NCBI GenBank assembly: GCA_020349965.1
Contig: CP070705.1
Span: forward strand, 948,279 to 1,011,682
Length of the DNA stretch: 63,404 bases
Source: Caldifarciminota bacterium
Lineage (GTDB): Bacteria; Hydrothermota; Tepidihabitantia; SM23-42
Direction of reading: 5' to 3'
The translations under genes and the position numbers were made by a program. Each line of letters starts with the position of its first letter. Position 1 is the first letter of the stretch. The notes under the pieces are model-generated. The model had not been told where the DNA came from, searched no databases, and saw only the letters and a list, made by a program, of their open reading frames with translations. Positions 53,426 through 61,542 of this stretch are shown in pieces.

Positions 53426-54487
53426 GTGAGGAACGACATGATTAAATGGCTTACCCTGATTATGATACTCGCCCTACCATTTACAGGGCACGCAACAAAG
53501 TATGGGATCTTGCATCTTAAGTCGGTGGGTGTATCTTATGCAACGACCGAGGCCGTAGCCAATCTCTTGGCCGGCGACCTCACCAGTCTCGGACATACTG
53601 TACTCAATCCCGAAGCCATGGATGATGCAACCGGTACGATCATCGAGTGTTATCAGACCGCGTGTGCGGCCGATGCCGGAGCAGTAGCTGAGGTCGAAAG
53701 AGTCATCTACGGTTCACTTTCAACGCTTGGGGAGAAGCATATCGTCCAGGTCTCAGTCGTCAACGTTGCGACGAGAGAAGTAGTCTGGGCAGGCAGTCTC
53801 GCCGCCAAAACGGCTGAAGACCTTGACACTGTGGTAAAGAGATTGGCAAAGTCGATCTCTGAAGGGAAAAAGGCAGAAGAGACGGTTGAGGTCGGATTGA
53901 TAACCGAGGAAGAAGAAAAAGAACCCTTGCGCAGAAGGGTATTCCATACCACCGGCATAAAGGTAGGAGTGATAAAACCATTGGGCGGGTATGCCGATGC
54001 CGGCATGCTCTTCCTCTCCGGTGCGCAATACTGGTATGAAATGCCCAATTTGGCCGTGGAAGTTGCCGCGTATTACGCCTGGACAGGGAGCTTAGGATTC
54101 GATTTGGAAGGAAATGCTGCCGAATTTGTTGCACCCGAGATATCGATCCTGTACATGACGAGTAAAGGGGACATATCACCTTATTTTGGCGGTGGCTTCG
54201 GTTTGGGATGGATTACGCTTCAGCCTGAGGGTGACTTCGATTTGGGTACGGCGATCGGTCCCGCCTTCAATGCCGGCTGCGGTGTGGTCTTCTTCCGGAC
54301 GTACGACTTAAAGATCACCGCGGATATCAGATACCGAATCAATTTTGCTCAAGTTTCGGCCATCATCGACCAGGACAATCGATTTGAAGGGCCCCACCAC
54401 GGGATCACATTTTCCATTGGCCTCAGTTACCGCCCAAGACCGAAAGGCTGTGGTGGGTGCGGTGGAGGATGCCTCAATATATGGTAG
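53426..54487 (+). CDS. exported CsgG/TolB-like protein with beta-barrel C-terminus
   Basis: A 353-residue product. A signal peptide (MIKWLTLIMILALPFTGHA within the first 25 residues) leads to an N-terminal alpha/beta domain (about 25-150: KYGILHLKSVGVSYATTEAVANLL, VVNVATREVVWAG) like the TolB-N/CsgG fold. A charged linker and an alternating-residue beta-strand region follow (about 165-340), which may form an outer-membrane barrel. It ends in a Gly/Cys-rich GCGGCGGGCLNIW tail, which is odd. GTG at 53426 follows AAGGAGG; ATG at 53438 is the alternative. Confidence 0.72.
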   Translation: MRNDMIKWLTLIMILALPFTGHATKYGILHLKSVGVSYATTEAVANLLAGDLTSLGHTVLNPEAMDDATGTIIECYQTACAADAGAVAEVERVIYGSLSTLGEKHIVQVSVVNVATREVVWAGSLAAKTAEDLDTVVKRLAKSISEGKKAEETVEVGLITEEEEKEPLRRRVFHTTGIKVGVIKPLGGYADAGMLFLSGAQYWYEMPNLAVEVAAYYAWTGSLGFDLEGNAAEFVAPEISILYMTSKGDISPYFGGGFGLGWITLQPEGDFDLGTAIGPAFNAGCGVVFFRTYDLKITADIRYRINFAQVSAIIDQDNRFEGPHHGITFSIGLSYRPRPKGCGGCGGGCLNIW

Positions 54488-54496
54488 GAATGATGA

Positions 54497-55636
54497 TCAA
54501 TCTATGAGCTCGACCGTCGTTCTGTCTGATATTTGCCAGTAGAGCGGCTTCACCGAGGCAGCATTCTCGATCCTTAGGATGCTGCCTCTGGCAGTCTCAC
54601 CGAAGTCTCTGTTGCACTGGTTCTCGTTCTTGTTCAACCTGACCAATTCCACCCTCCCCCGCGGCGAACAGAGATAACATCGGCTCCTTCCCTTCTCTCT
54701 AAGCAAATTGCTGACGACCCGATAGCCGGCTGTGGCGGAAAGCGGCACTTTCGTCCTGACCGCCACGAGATAGGAGAATTTCAAGAGACCGATCTCACGG
54801 TTGAGCCCCTGGTTTATCACTCTGAGATACTCGGGCGGTGACCACGCCACTGATTGATGGCACCACTCGTCCCTGCCTTTCACATTCAACAGCGCACAAG
54901 GACCATCATGCAAGCAAGGCAGTATAACCTGGATACGTTTATGCCTTGTCAAATCATCCCTTAAATACATCAGACGGCGTGTGAGTTTCTTCAACGCAGG
55001 CTCGATGATAACAAGCAACCCTCCTTCAACGAGGCTGCCGTACAGCCTGCCCATGAAATCACTCGGCAGCGTATCATCCTCAACTATCTCAGCCAGCGAA
55101 TTGACGAGCAGTATGATATCGTACTTCTTTCTACTTGTAGCGCTACAGACTTCTCTCGCATTCCTCTGGAACAGTCTTGCCTTCAACCTTGGATCTCCCC
55201 TGCTTCGAAATTGTAGCATCTGTCGGGCTCTATCGAGCATTATCTTCGACGAATCGATCCCCATCAATCGGAATTCCACATCAGGGACTCTGTCCTTCAG
55301 AGCATGATAGAGCCCGATCATCCCCGCACCATCACCGCATCCGACATCGAGCACGCTGTAATGATTTCTGTTCAGTAAGAACTGCGACCAGTGTTTCCTG
55401 ATCTCCTCCGCCACGAACATTGTTTTCATCACATTTGTTGGGAAGTTATATAGAAAATATGCATCTGAATATTTCGCTTCTGACGGATTGTTGACGAAAA
55501 AATCGGCAGTGAGCCGTCTCATCTCTTCTCTTACACGTTTCAATTTACGGGTGTAGCGTGATTGTGTTCTGAAATTCAATCCCTCCAGACCCGTACGAGA
55601 GAGAATCTCACTCTCAATCTGCTGAGGTAGTCTCAT
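54497..55636 (-). CDS. Rsm22-type (METTL17-like) rRNA methyltransferase family protein
   Basis: A 379-residue class-I methyltransferase fold with the SAM motif VLDVGCGDGAGM (about 94-105) and post-motif LMGIDSSKIML. The C-terminal half carries conserved cysteines: CLHDGPCALL, EWCHQS and RCYLC. This set is characteristic of Rsm22, whose mitochondrial homologue METTL17 binds an Fe-S cluster and assists small ribosomal subunit assembly. It is the last gene of the NUDIX-nuclease-ATPase run, 18 nt after the ATPase gene. Confidence 0.85.
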   Translation of the reverse strand: MRLPQQIESEILSRTGLEGLNFRTQSRYTRKLKRVREEMRRLTADFFVNNPSEAKYSDAYFLYNFPTNVMKTMFVAEEIRKHWSQFLLNRNHYSVLDVGCGDGAGMIGLYHALKDRVPDVEFRLMGIDSSKIMLDRARQMLQFRSRGDPRLKARLFQRNAREVCSATSRKKYDIILLVNSLAEIVEDDTLPSDFMGRLYGSLVEGGLLVIIEPALKKLTRRLMYLRDDLTRHKRIQVILPCLHDGPCALLNVKGRDEWCHQSVAWSPPEYLRVINQGLNREIGLLKFSYLVAVRTKVPLSATAGYRVVSNLLREKGRSRCYLCSPRGRVELVRLNKNENQCNRDFGETARGSILRIENAASVKPLYWQISDRTTVELID

Positions 55637-55654
55637 GAATGCAATTGCGTAGTG

Positions 55655-57733
55655 CTACGTCAATGTCACAACTCTTGCACCGCAACTTTCGAATAGATCG
55701 CGCGTGTGATCATCTGATGTTAGATAAATTACCTGATTCCCCTTTTCGACAAAATTCTGCACTAACTTAGCCAGCCGCTCACGCCGCTGCCAGTCAGCAA
55801 AGATAAAAGCATCATCGAGGAGCATGAAGGTACCATTTGGATAGACTTTCCGCAAGGCGGCCATACGAAAACACAGGAGCAGCTGGTCTTTAGTACCGCT
55901 ACTCAAGTTATCCAATGCATACTTTCTGCCGGACCTGTCTTCGACGATGAAATTCTCACTCTCAACAGAAACCTTTTCGTACCTGCCGGTCACCGCGCGA
56001 ATGAATTCGCTCAAACTGTCTTCGCCCTGTAGTACGCCGCCGATGAACTGGTCGAGTTCGCTGCTCATACTCCTCAGAATCTCCCGCACCTTCAGTGCAG
56101 CCTGTTTTTCGAGATCGTAGTCGTGCAATTCGCGATCCAGTCTATCGTATTCGATGAATGCGGCACGATCGTCACTTACTCCGGATCTTGCCTGCTCCAC
56201 CTCGCGGAAGAGCTTTATCGAACGCGTCAATTCATCGATGCGGTGTTGAATGCTGTCCCTCTCTGAGATCAATTCCTTCTCTGCGGCAAGGTCGCCCTCA
56301 CGTTCCGGCCGCGTGACCTTTCTCTCGTTTATCATTCTTTCCCATTTTTTCGAATCCTTCTCAAGTAGAAGCCCGGACAGGCGAGTGGCTAGGTCCGTCA
56401 GTTCGTTCTCCAATCTTCTCTTCTCCGAAAGCTTTATCTCCAGGTCGGATAATTCGGCAAGCCCCGTTTTGGCTCTCAGCTCTTCTATTTCGCCATCGAT
56501 GACATTGGCCGCGCGTGCCGTCGATATACGGTCGACGATCCTCTTCTTTTCCTCGATCGACGCCGTCGTCCTTATCAATTCTGTCTGATTGCTCTCGATC
56601 CGCTCGGACAATTGTTCAATATCACCAACCTCTGGAAACACCTTTCTCGCCTTTTCCAGCCAACCCTGTCTCTTCATCACAATCTTCTTCACCAGGCGGC
56701 GGCGGTATAATACGAATCCGAAGAATGAGAGTGAACCTGCAAGCAGAAGGAGTGACGGAATGAATAGTACTCGGCTGAACAAAGCAGCCGCCGCAGCGAT
56801 TGTTGTCAACAGCGCGATCACTGCAGGAAATACAATTGACGGCATACGCGGCACTTGGGTGGGATCGCTCCTTGCCTTCAGTCCTTCATCGTTTATGTAC
56901 TGGTCGATTTCGGACAGCTTGCTCCTCTTTCGTTCCAGTTCCAAAACTTCGGTCTCGATCTCTTTCACTTTTTGCCCTTCGCCGGTGCATGCCGCGCGCT
57001 CGATATTCAGTTTCTGCCACTCACTTAGATACTCATGCTTGTAACGTTCGTACTCCTGAAGTATTGTCCTCGTCTCAACATAGGAATGATAAAGCCGGAC
57101 GAGTTCCTGATAATTCAGAAAAGCCCTGTGATGAACGATCTTTTCGATCTCTTTCTTTAGGAAGTCATGTCTGATGGCAAGTGCCGAAAGTTCGGCTTCC
57201 TTCTTTCCAATCTCCCCGATCTTGTCCAGATAGTCGCCCAGTGCTTCTTTGCGCTGCCGTTTGCCATCGATCTCTGCCTGTTTTGCCCGCGTCCACTCTT
57301 CTTTTGCCGGCTGCAGCTCGACAGCTTTGAAGATCTGTTCATCAAGTTTGGTAAATGGTATGCCTGTATCAGCCTTGCTCAGCATTGTCTTGATGCCGTC
57401 CCAAAAACGCGTGCCCCGGTCGCTGAAGACGATAGACTCCGAGGCCTGCACGTATAGCAGATTGGCCACATCGCCGACGGGCAGTTCAATACCCAATCGC
57501 TTGGCGGGCAGCGTATAGGTATGGTCGTTCTCCTGTAATTCGACTTCGGCGCCTTCTGGTTTGCCATACCTGAGACCCGCCGCCGATCTCTTGAAAAGAA
57601 CATGCCCGAGTACCTCAACCAATGCTGTCTTGCCTGCTTCATTCAATCCGAAGACGACATCGAAATGACCCGGGTCCATGGAAAAATCGCGTAGCGGACC
57701 GTACTCGCCGATACGGATACTCTTGATCCTCAC
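55655..57733 (-). CDS. membrane-anchored SMC/SbcC-like ATPase (YhaN-type)
   Basis: A 692-residue ABC/SMC-type ATPase. P-loop GLNEAGKTALVEVL (about 30-43), coiled-coil arms on both sides (about 160-270 and 350-560), ABC signature LSSGTKDQLLLCF (about 605) and Walker B FMLLDDAFIFAD (about 640). Two adjacent hydrophobic helices (about 295-345) lie in the middle, as in Bacillus YhaN, and would tether the hinge to the membrane. No zinc-hook CxxC is evident. GTG at 57733 overlaps the nuclease stop. With the neighbour it forms an SbcCD/Rad50-Mre11-like complex. Confidence 0.85.
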   Translation of the reverse strand: MRIKSIRIGEYGPLRDFSMDPGHFDVVFGLNEAGKTALVEVLGHVLFKRSAAGLRYGKPEGAEVELQENDHTYTLPAKRLGIELPVGDVANLLYVQASESIVFSDRGTRFWDGIKTMLSKADTGIPFTKLDEQIFKAVELQPAKEEWTRAKQAEIDGKRQRKEALGDYLDKIGEIGKKEAELSALAIRHDFLKKEIEKIVHHRAFLNYQELVRLYHSYVETRTILQEYERYKHEYLSEWQKLNIERAACTGEGQKVKEIETEVLELERKRSKLSEIDQYINDEGLKARSDPTQVPRMPSIVFPAVIALLTTIAAAAALFSRVLFIPSLLLLAGSLSFFGFVLYRRRLVKKIVMKRQGWLEKARKVFPEVGDIEQLSERIESNQTELIRTTASIEEKKRIVDRISTARAANVIDGEIEELRAKTGLAELSDLEIKLSEKRRLENELTDLATRLSGLLLEKDSKKWERMINERKVTRPEREGDLAAEKELISERDSIQHRIDELTRSIKLFREVEQARSGVSDDRAAFIEYDRLDRELHDYDLEKQAALKVREILRSMSSELDQFIGGVLQGEDSLSEFIRAVTGRYEKVSVESENFIVEDRSGRKYALDNLSSGTKDQLLLCFRMAALRKVYPNGTFMLLDDAFIFADWQRRERLAKLVQNFVEKGNQVIYLTSDDHTRDLFESCGARVVTLT

Positions 57734-58770
57734 TTCAACACCTTACTGAAAACGGGAAGACAAATCTCGAATATTTTCATGCGAAGATCGTCGTCGAGGT
57801 CTGCGGTTTTGGCAACAAAGTTCCGCACCATCGGGTTGGCGAGAACCGTATCCCAGGATTGTATCTCCGGATCGAAACGCAGATAGGGAAACCTAGTTTC
57901 GTGCTTCAGTCGTACGGCCGACAGCGCTTCCAAGTAATCATTTTCCTTTTCCGCAATATACCCCTGTACTACCACACGAGGCATTACGCGTGGATCACCG
58001 ATACTCCGGAGGAATTCCTCTATTGCCTCAAGCACACTTGCCTCGGCCTGCGGATACACGAAGAATTTTTTATTGAGATAGTAGGGTGCATTCTCAACGA
58101 CATGTTCCTGTAAGTCGATACTGCCCGTGTTGACCTCCACCAGGCGAAATGAACGCTCACCCTCGCATTTTGTGTCCAGAGCGATCGGTGAACCGGGATA
58201 TACTACTTGCGTACCTTCGTAGTGTAACATTACAGAATGCGCATGGATATGACCCATCGCCACGTAACGCGCGACGTTCTGCAGATCGACCGGAAATATC
58301 GGCATGTATTCGGTTTCCTGATCACTGAGCAGCGAGTAGATATATGACTGGTCATATACCGTACCATGCGCCAGCAGAATGTCAATGCCGCCCGGCAGTT
58401 CTTTTATACATTCGCTGAATCTAGCCTCTTGATAGGGTATTCCGCAGATCTTCAAACTGTCGATCTCCAGACAATGAAAGGGTTTCTGGATCAGCTGTAC
58501 GACATTCTTTCCGTAGTCGCAACCCGAGCCGAATGAAGCTGCATCATGGTTCCCGGGAATGATGATGAACCTGCATCGTGCCGCATCGCAGATGCGTCGC
58601 ACATCCTTCCTCAGCAGCGTGCCATCGGTATCAGAATCAAAGAGGTCACCTGCGATCAAGAAGTAATCGGCCCCCAGTTCATCCGCCTTCTTCACCAACC
58701 ATCCGAGGGTCTCGAGACGCCCTTCTTCCCCTTTTTTCAAATGCAGGTCAGCCGTGTGAATGAACTTCAT
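57730..58770 (-). CDS. SbcD/Mre11-like DNA exonuclease (YhaO-type)
   Basis: A 346-residue calcineurin-like phosphoesterase with the full metal set: HTADLHL (residue 4), IAGDLFDSD (about 41), IPGNHDAASFG (about 66), LLAHG (about 126) and MGHIHAHS (about 160). It should cut DNA ends or hairpins with the ATPase encoded next. ATG at 58770 begins the Mre11 consensus MKFIHTADLH directly; the longer frame upstream is not homologous. It starts 4 nt after the NUDIX stop. Confidence 0.9.
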   Translation of the reverse strand: MKFIHTADLHLKKGEEGRLETLGWLVKKADELGADYFLIAGDLFDSDTDGTLLRKDVRRICDAARCRFIIIPGNHDAASFGSGCDYGKNVVQLIQKPFHCLEIDSLKICGIPYQEARFSECIKELPGGIDILLAHGTVYDQSYIYSLLSDQETEYMPIFPVDLQNVARYVAMGHIHAHSVMLHYEGTQVVYPGSPIALDTKCEGERSFRLVEVNTGSIDLQEHVVENAPYYLNKKFFVYPQAEASVLEAIEEFLRSIGDPRVMPRVVVQGYIAEKENDYLEALSAVRLKHETRFPYLRFDPEIQSWDTVLANPMVRNFVAKTADLDDDLRMKIFEICLPVFSKVLK

Positions 58771-58774
58771 AAAT

Positions 58775-59170
58775 TCAATATTCCCGATCGAAAAAATCAG
58801 ACAGGATCCGGCGGTGGTCAAAGGCGAGCATTTCCGGAATCTCATCAGGGGCGAACAGACCGATGTCGGCCGCATCATCACACGCCTTCGGAACACCGCT
58901 CCCCTGTGCAATGAACACCAGTGATATGGTGTGCTGGCGCGGATCACGAGACGGATCAGAATAACAATGGAATTGTCTTACCAGGGTGACATCCAAACCG
59001 GTCTCCTCTTTTGCCTCACGCACGGCAGCTTGCTCGGCCGATTCTCCATAGTCAATGAATCCACCAGGTAGTGCCCAGCCATATGGCGGGTTTCTGCGTT
59101 TGATCAGAACTACTTTTTCATTGATTTCAATGATGATATCGACCGTTGGTAAAGGATTACGCTGCGTCAT
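58775..59170 (-). CDS. NUDIX hydrolase
   Basis: A 131-residue NUDIX protein. The Nudix box [23 protein letters not shown] is complete (about 36-58), with an upstream ALPGGF. The ADP-ribose pyrophosphatase or nucleotide-sanitising subclass is likely, but the substrate cannot be stated. ATG at 59170 is chosen because the -10 box ends at 59178, making +1 about 59171. It heads the nuclease-ATPase-Rsm22 operon. Confidence 0.9.
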   Translation of the reverse strand: MTQRNPLPTVDIIIEINEKVVLIKRRNPPYGWALPGGFIDYGESAEQAAVREAKEETGLDVTLVRQFHCYSDPSRDPRQHTISLVFIAQGSGVPKACDDAADIGLFAPDEIPEMLAFDHRRILSDFFDREY

Positions 59171-59177
59171 CCATGGA

Positions 59178-59205
59178 ATTATAGGCATAATAACGCCCAA
59201 ATCAA
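59178..59205 (-). promoter_or_regulatory. promoter for NUDIX-nuclease operon (leaderless)
   Basis: TTGATT (59205-59200), 16-nt spacer, TATAAT (59183-59178). Predicted start near 59171; ATG at 59170. Its -35 box is 3 nt from that of the divergent M14 promoter. Confidence 0.78.
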
Positions 59206-59208
59206 TAG

Positions 59209-59236
59209 TTGACAGGGCTTTATTGTGTATTATAAT
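59209..59236 (+). promoter_or_regulatory. promoter for M14 peptidase gene
   Basis: TTGACA (59209-59214), 16-nt spacer, TATAAT (59231-59236), both consensus. Predicted start near 59243; leader of about 150 nt that includes a short upstream frame. Confidence 0.85.
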
Positions 59237-59334
59237 AACAGAACGGAAGGCAAGTTACGTTGAATACCATTTATTATTTCTCGATATTCCAACCAATCAC
59301 TTGACACCGTTTGATACTAAATAGGGGGTTATCC

Positions 59335-59397
59335 ATGGAAAAGTTTGTCGAATTCGCGACAATTTCTAAAAATAGCGACTATCAGGACGGAGGATGA
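59335..59397 (+). CDS. possible 20-aa upstream ORF coupled to M14 peptidase
   Basis: ATG at 59335 follows TAGGGGG by 7 nt. The 20-codon frame reads MEKFVEFATISKNSDYQDGG. Its TGA (59395-59397) overlaps the ATG of the peptidase gene (ATGA at 59394-59397), and its last codons contain the GGAGG used by that gene. The arrangement suggests translational coupling. No homology is claimed. Confidence 0.4.
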   Translation: MEKFVEFATISKNSDYQDGG

Positions 59398-61451
59398 CAG
59401 GGAACATGCCACGGAGAATATCATTCATCTTATTAATTATCATTGGCCTCGGACTGGCCGCCGAAAACGAAACGACGAGACTCGTCGACATAAAGATCGA
59501 GCACCACGATCAGGTTTACAGCCTGAATAGATATCGTTTGACCATCACCGATGCAGGCACAGATTATGTCAGGGCACTGGTAAATGACCACGAGATCGCG
59601 ACTCTTGAAAGCGCAGGCTACAGGGTCACGATTGTGATCGAAGACTACCAGGCATACAAGGATGATGTTTTCAAGAGGGGATTCTATCGCACTTATGCCG
59701 AGGTTTATGCAGCGCTCGACTCTTTTGTCACCGATTACGGCAACATCTGCCGCCTCGACACCATAGGCCTCAGTGTCCAGGGACGTGCAATCTGGGCGAT
59801 GCGGGTGACTAATAATCTCCAGATCGAAGAAGACGAACCGGAAATCAGGCTTGCCGGCAATATCCACGGTGACGAGCACATCGGAACCGAGATAACCCTG
59901 TATTTCTTGAGATACCTGCTCACCAATTATGCAACGAATGCCCAGGTTCAGGCGTTGATCGATAGCAATGAGATCTGGATCCTTCCGACTTTGAATCCTG
60001 ACGGTAAAGTAGCGAACACGCGCCGTAACGCAAACAATGTCGATCTGAATCGGGACTATGGATATTTCTGGGATGCCTGGGGCGGCAGTCCCGCACCTTC
60101 ATCACAGATAGAGAACCAACTGCTGATGCAACATCTCGAAGAGAACAACGTAAGTCTTGAATACAACTATCACTCTGCGGCCCAGTATGTCAACTACCCC
60201 TGGGATTATCATCAGGCCGACCCTCCTGACAGCCTATATATCATCCTCTTGTCCGAGATATACGCCGATTCGGCCAGCCTCGTGGCGATCAACGGCTATG
60301 ATTGGTACCAGATAACCGGTTCGCTCCAGGACTACACTATAGGCACGAACGGCGCATTTGCCTGGACGATCGAAACTCTCGAACCTTCGGCCTCGTCGGC
60401 GATCGATCAAATATGCTACAACAATCGTGACGCGTTGATGGATATCTGCAGCCGTACCCGTTGGGGAATTACCGGAGTTGTCAAGGACAGTATAAGTGAT
60501 TCACTGCTCTATGCCAGGGTCGAATTCATCGAGCCCGAACGAATAGACATTTACACTGATCCGTATAGAGGTGATTTTCACAAGATGATCGAGCCCGGAA
60601 CCTATAGCCTGAGGATCACTGCGAATGGTTACACGCCGAAAACAATGAACGACGTGAGCATTGCGCCGCAGAGCGGTGTATCGGTCGGCGACATTCTCCT
60701 CGTGCCCGATTCCACTTATCATCATGCCTTCAAGGTCGTAATCACCAGGTACGCCGATCACGACGAGCAAGGAAACAAAACTCAACCCCGACATGCACTC
60801 GGCCCTGCAGACAGCCTGTGGTTTTCTCTGGGACGGTCCGGATACATCGTCCTCGACATGGGCGCTAACTCTCCTATCACCGACGGACCAGGCGATGATT
60901 TCACCCTATTCGAAGGCGACGACGGCATCGATGAGGGCTATGGAGTGTACGTCAGTACAGATTGGTTCGGCTCATGGGTTCTATGCGGCACGGATACGGG
61001 TACGGCGAGTTTCGATCTTTCTACGGCCGGGTTGAGCGAGGCCAGATATGTCAAAATCGTTGACGACGGTGACATGCAGCTCACGCAATATTCGGGTTTT
61101 GATCTCGACGCAATACATGCCGGGCCTCCTGTAGGAATAACTAACGATCGCGTAATCCAAACTACCGATCCTTTTCCGTATTTGTCTGTGCTGCCGAATC
61201 CTTTCACCGAGCTGACGATTGTCAGCTTCAGCACAGGGCATAGGGCAGAAAGAACGGAGCTCATGATTTATGACGCTGCCGGACGTATGGTCACGGACCT
61301 GTCCAGTACTATAACCCATGCACCAAGCACCATGCAGGTTGTCTGGGACGGCCGTGATGGAGAGGGACGCAGGGTACCGTCCGGTGTTTACTTTGTCCGG
61401 CTCGATGCGGATCGATACAGTAGCATCGAGAAAGTGATTTTGCTCAGGTAA
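59394..61451 (+). CDS. secreted M14 zinc carboxypeptidase with C-terminal sorting-type domain
   Basis: A 685-residue exported peptidase. It has a signal peptide (about 1-23) and a propeptide-like region. The M14 domain follows with HGDE (about 160), NPDG, RRNANNVDLNRDYGYFW, the third zinc His in YNYHSAAQYVNYPW (about 260), and the catalytic Glu in IETLEPSA (about 324). A carboxypeptidase-regulatory beta-sandwich (about 360-440), a jelly-roll-like domain (about 450-575) and a FlgD/T9SS-type tail (NPFTELTIVSF...GRRVPSGVYFVRL) follow. It likely degrades external peptides. Confidence 0.92.
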   Translation: MTGNMPRRISFILLIIIGLGLAAENETTRLVDIKIEHHDQVYSLNRYRLTITDAGTDYVRALVNDHEIATLESAGYRVTIVIEDYQAYKDDVFKRGFYRTYAEVYAALDSFVTDYGNICRLDTIGLSVQGRAIWAMRVTNNLQIEEDEPEIRLAGNIHGDEHIGTEITLYFLRYLLTNYATNAQVQALIDSNEIWILPTLNPDGKVANTRRNANNVDLNRDYGYFWDAWGGSPAPSSQIENQLLMQHLEENNVSLEYNYHSAAQYVNYPWDYHQADPPDSLYIILLSEIYADSASLVAINGYDWYQITGSLQDYTIGTNGAFAWTIETLEPSASSAIDQICYNNRDALMDICSRTRWGITGVVKDSISDSLLYARVEFIEPERIDIYTDPYRGDFHKMIEPGTYSLRITANGYTPKTMNDVSIAPQSGVSVGDILLVPDSTYHHAFKVVITRYADHDEQGNKTQPRHALGPADSLWFSLGRSGYIVLDMGANSPITDGPGDDFTLFEGDDGIDEGYGVYVSTDWFGSWVLCGTDTGTASFDLSTAGLSEARYVKIVDDGDMQLTQYSGFDLDAIHAGPPVGITNDRVIQTTDPFPYLSVLPNPFTELTIVSFSTGHRAERTELMIYDAAGRMVTDLSSTITHAPSTMQVVWDGRDGEGRRVPSGVYFVRLDADRYSSIEKVILLR

Positions 61452-61542
61452 CGGTTGCGTTTCGGTAACGAAGCACATTACCGCTTTATGAAACGGACAT
61501 CGGAACCGTATACCGACAGACGATCTTTTTATAGGGGGTTTT

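Noticed and set aside
59301-59330. Second TTGACA upstream of the M14 gene
   Set aside because: No acceptable -10 box at 16-18 nt (the sequence there is G-rich).
61452-61542. Inverted repeat (GGTAA/TTACC with outer CGTTTC/GAAACG) between the M14 and M28 genes
   Set aside because: Stem is interrupted asymmetrically and there is no U-tract; not enough for a terminator or riboswitch call.
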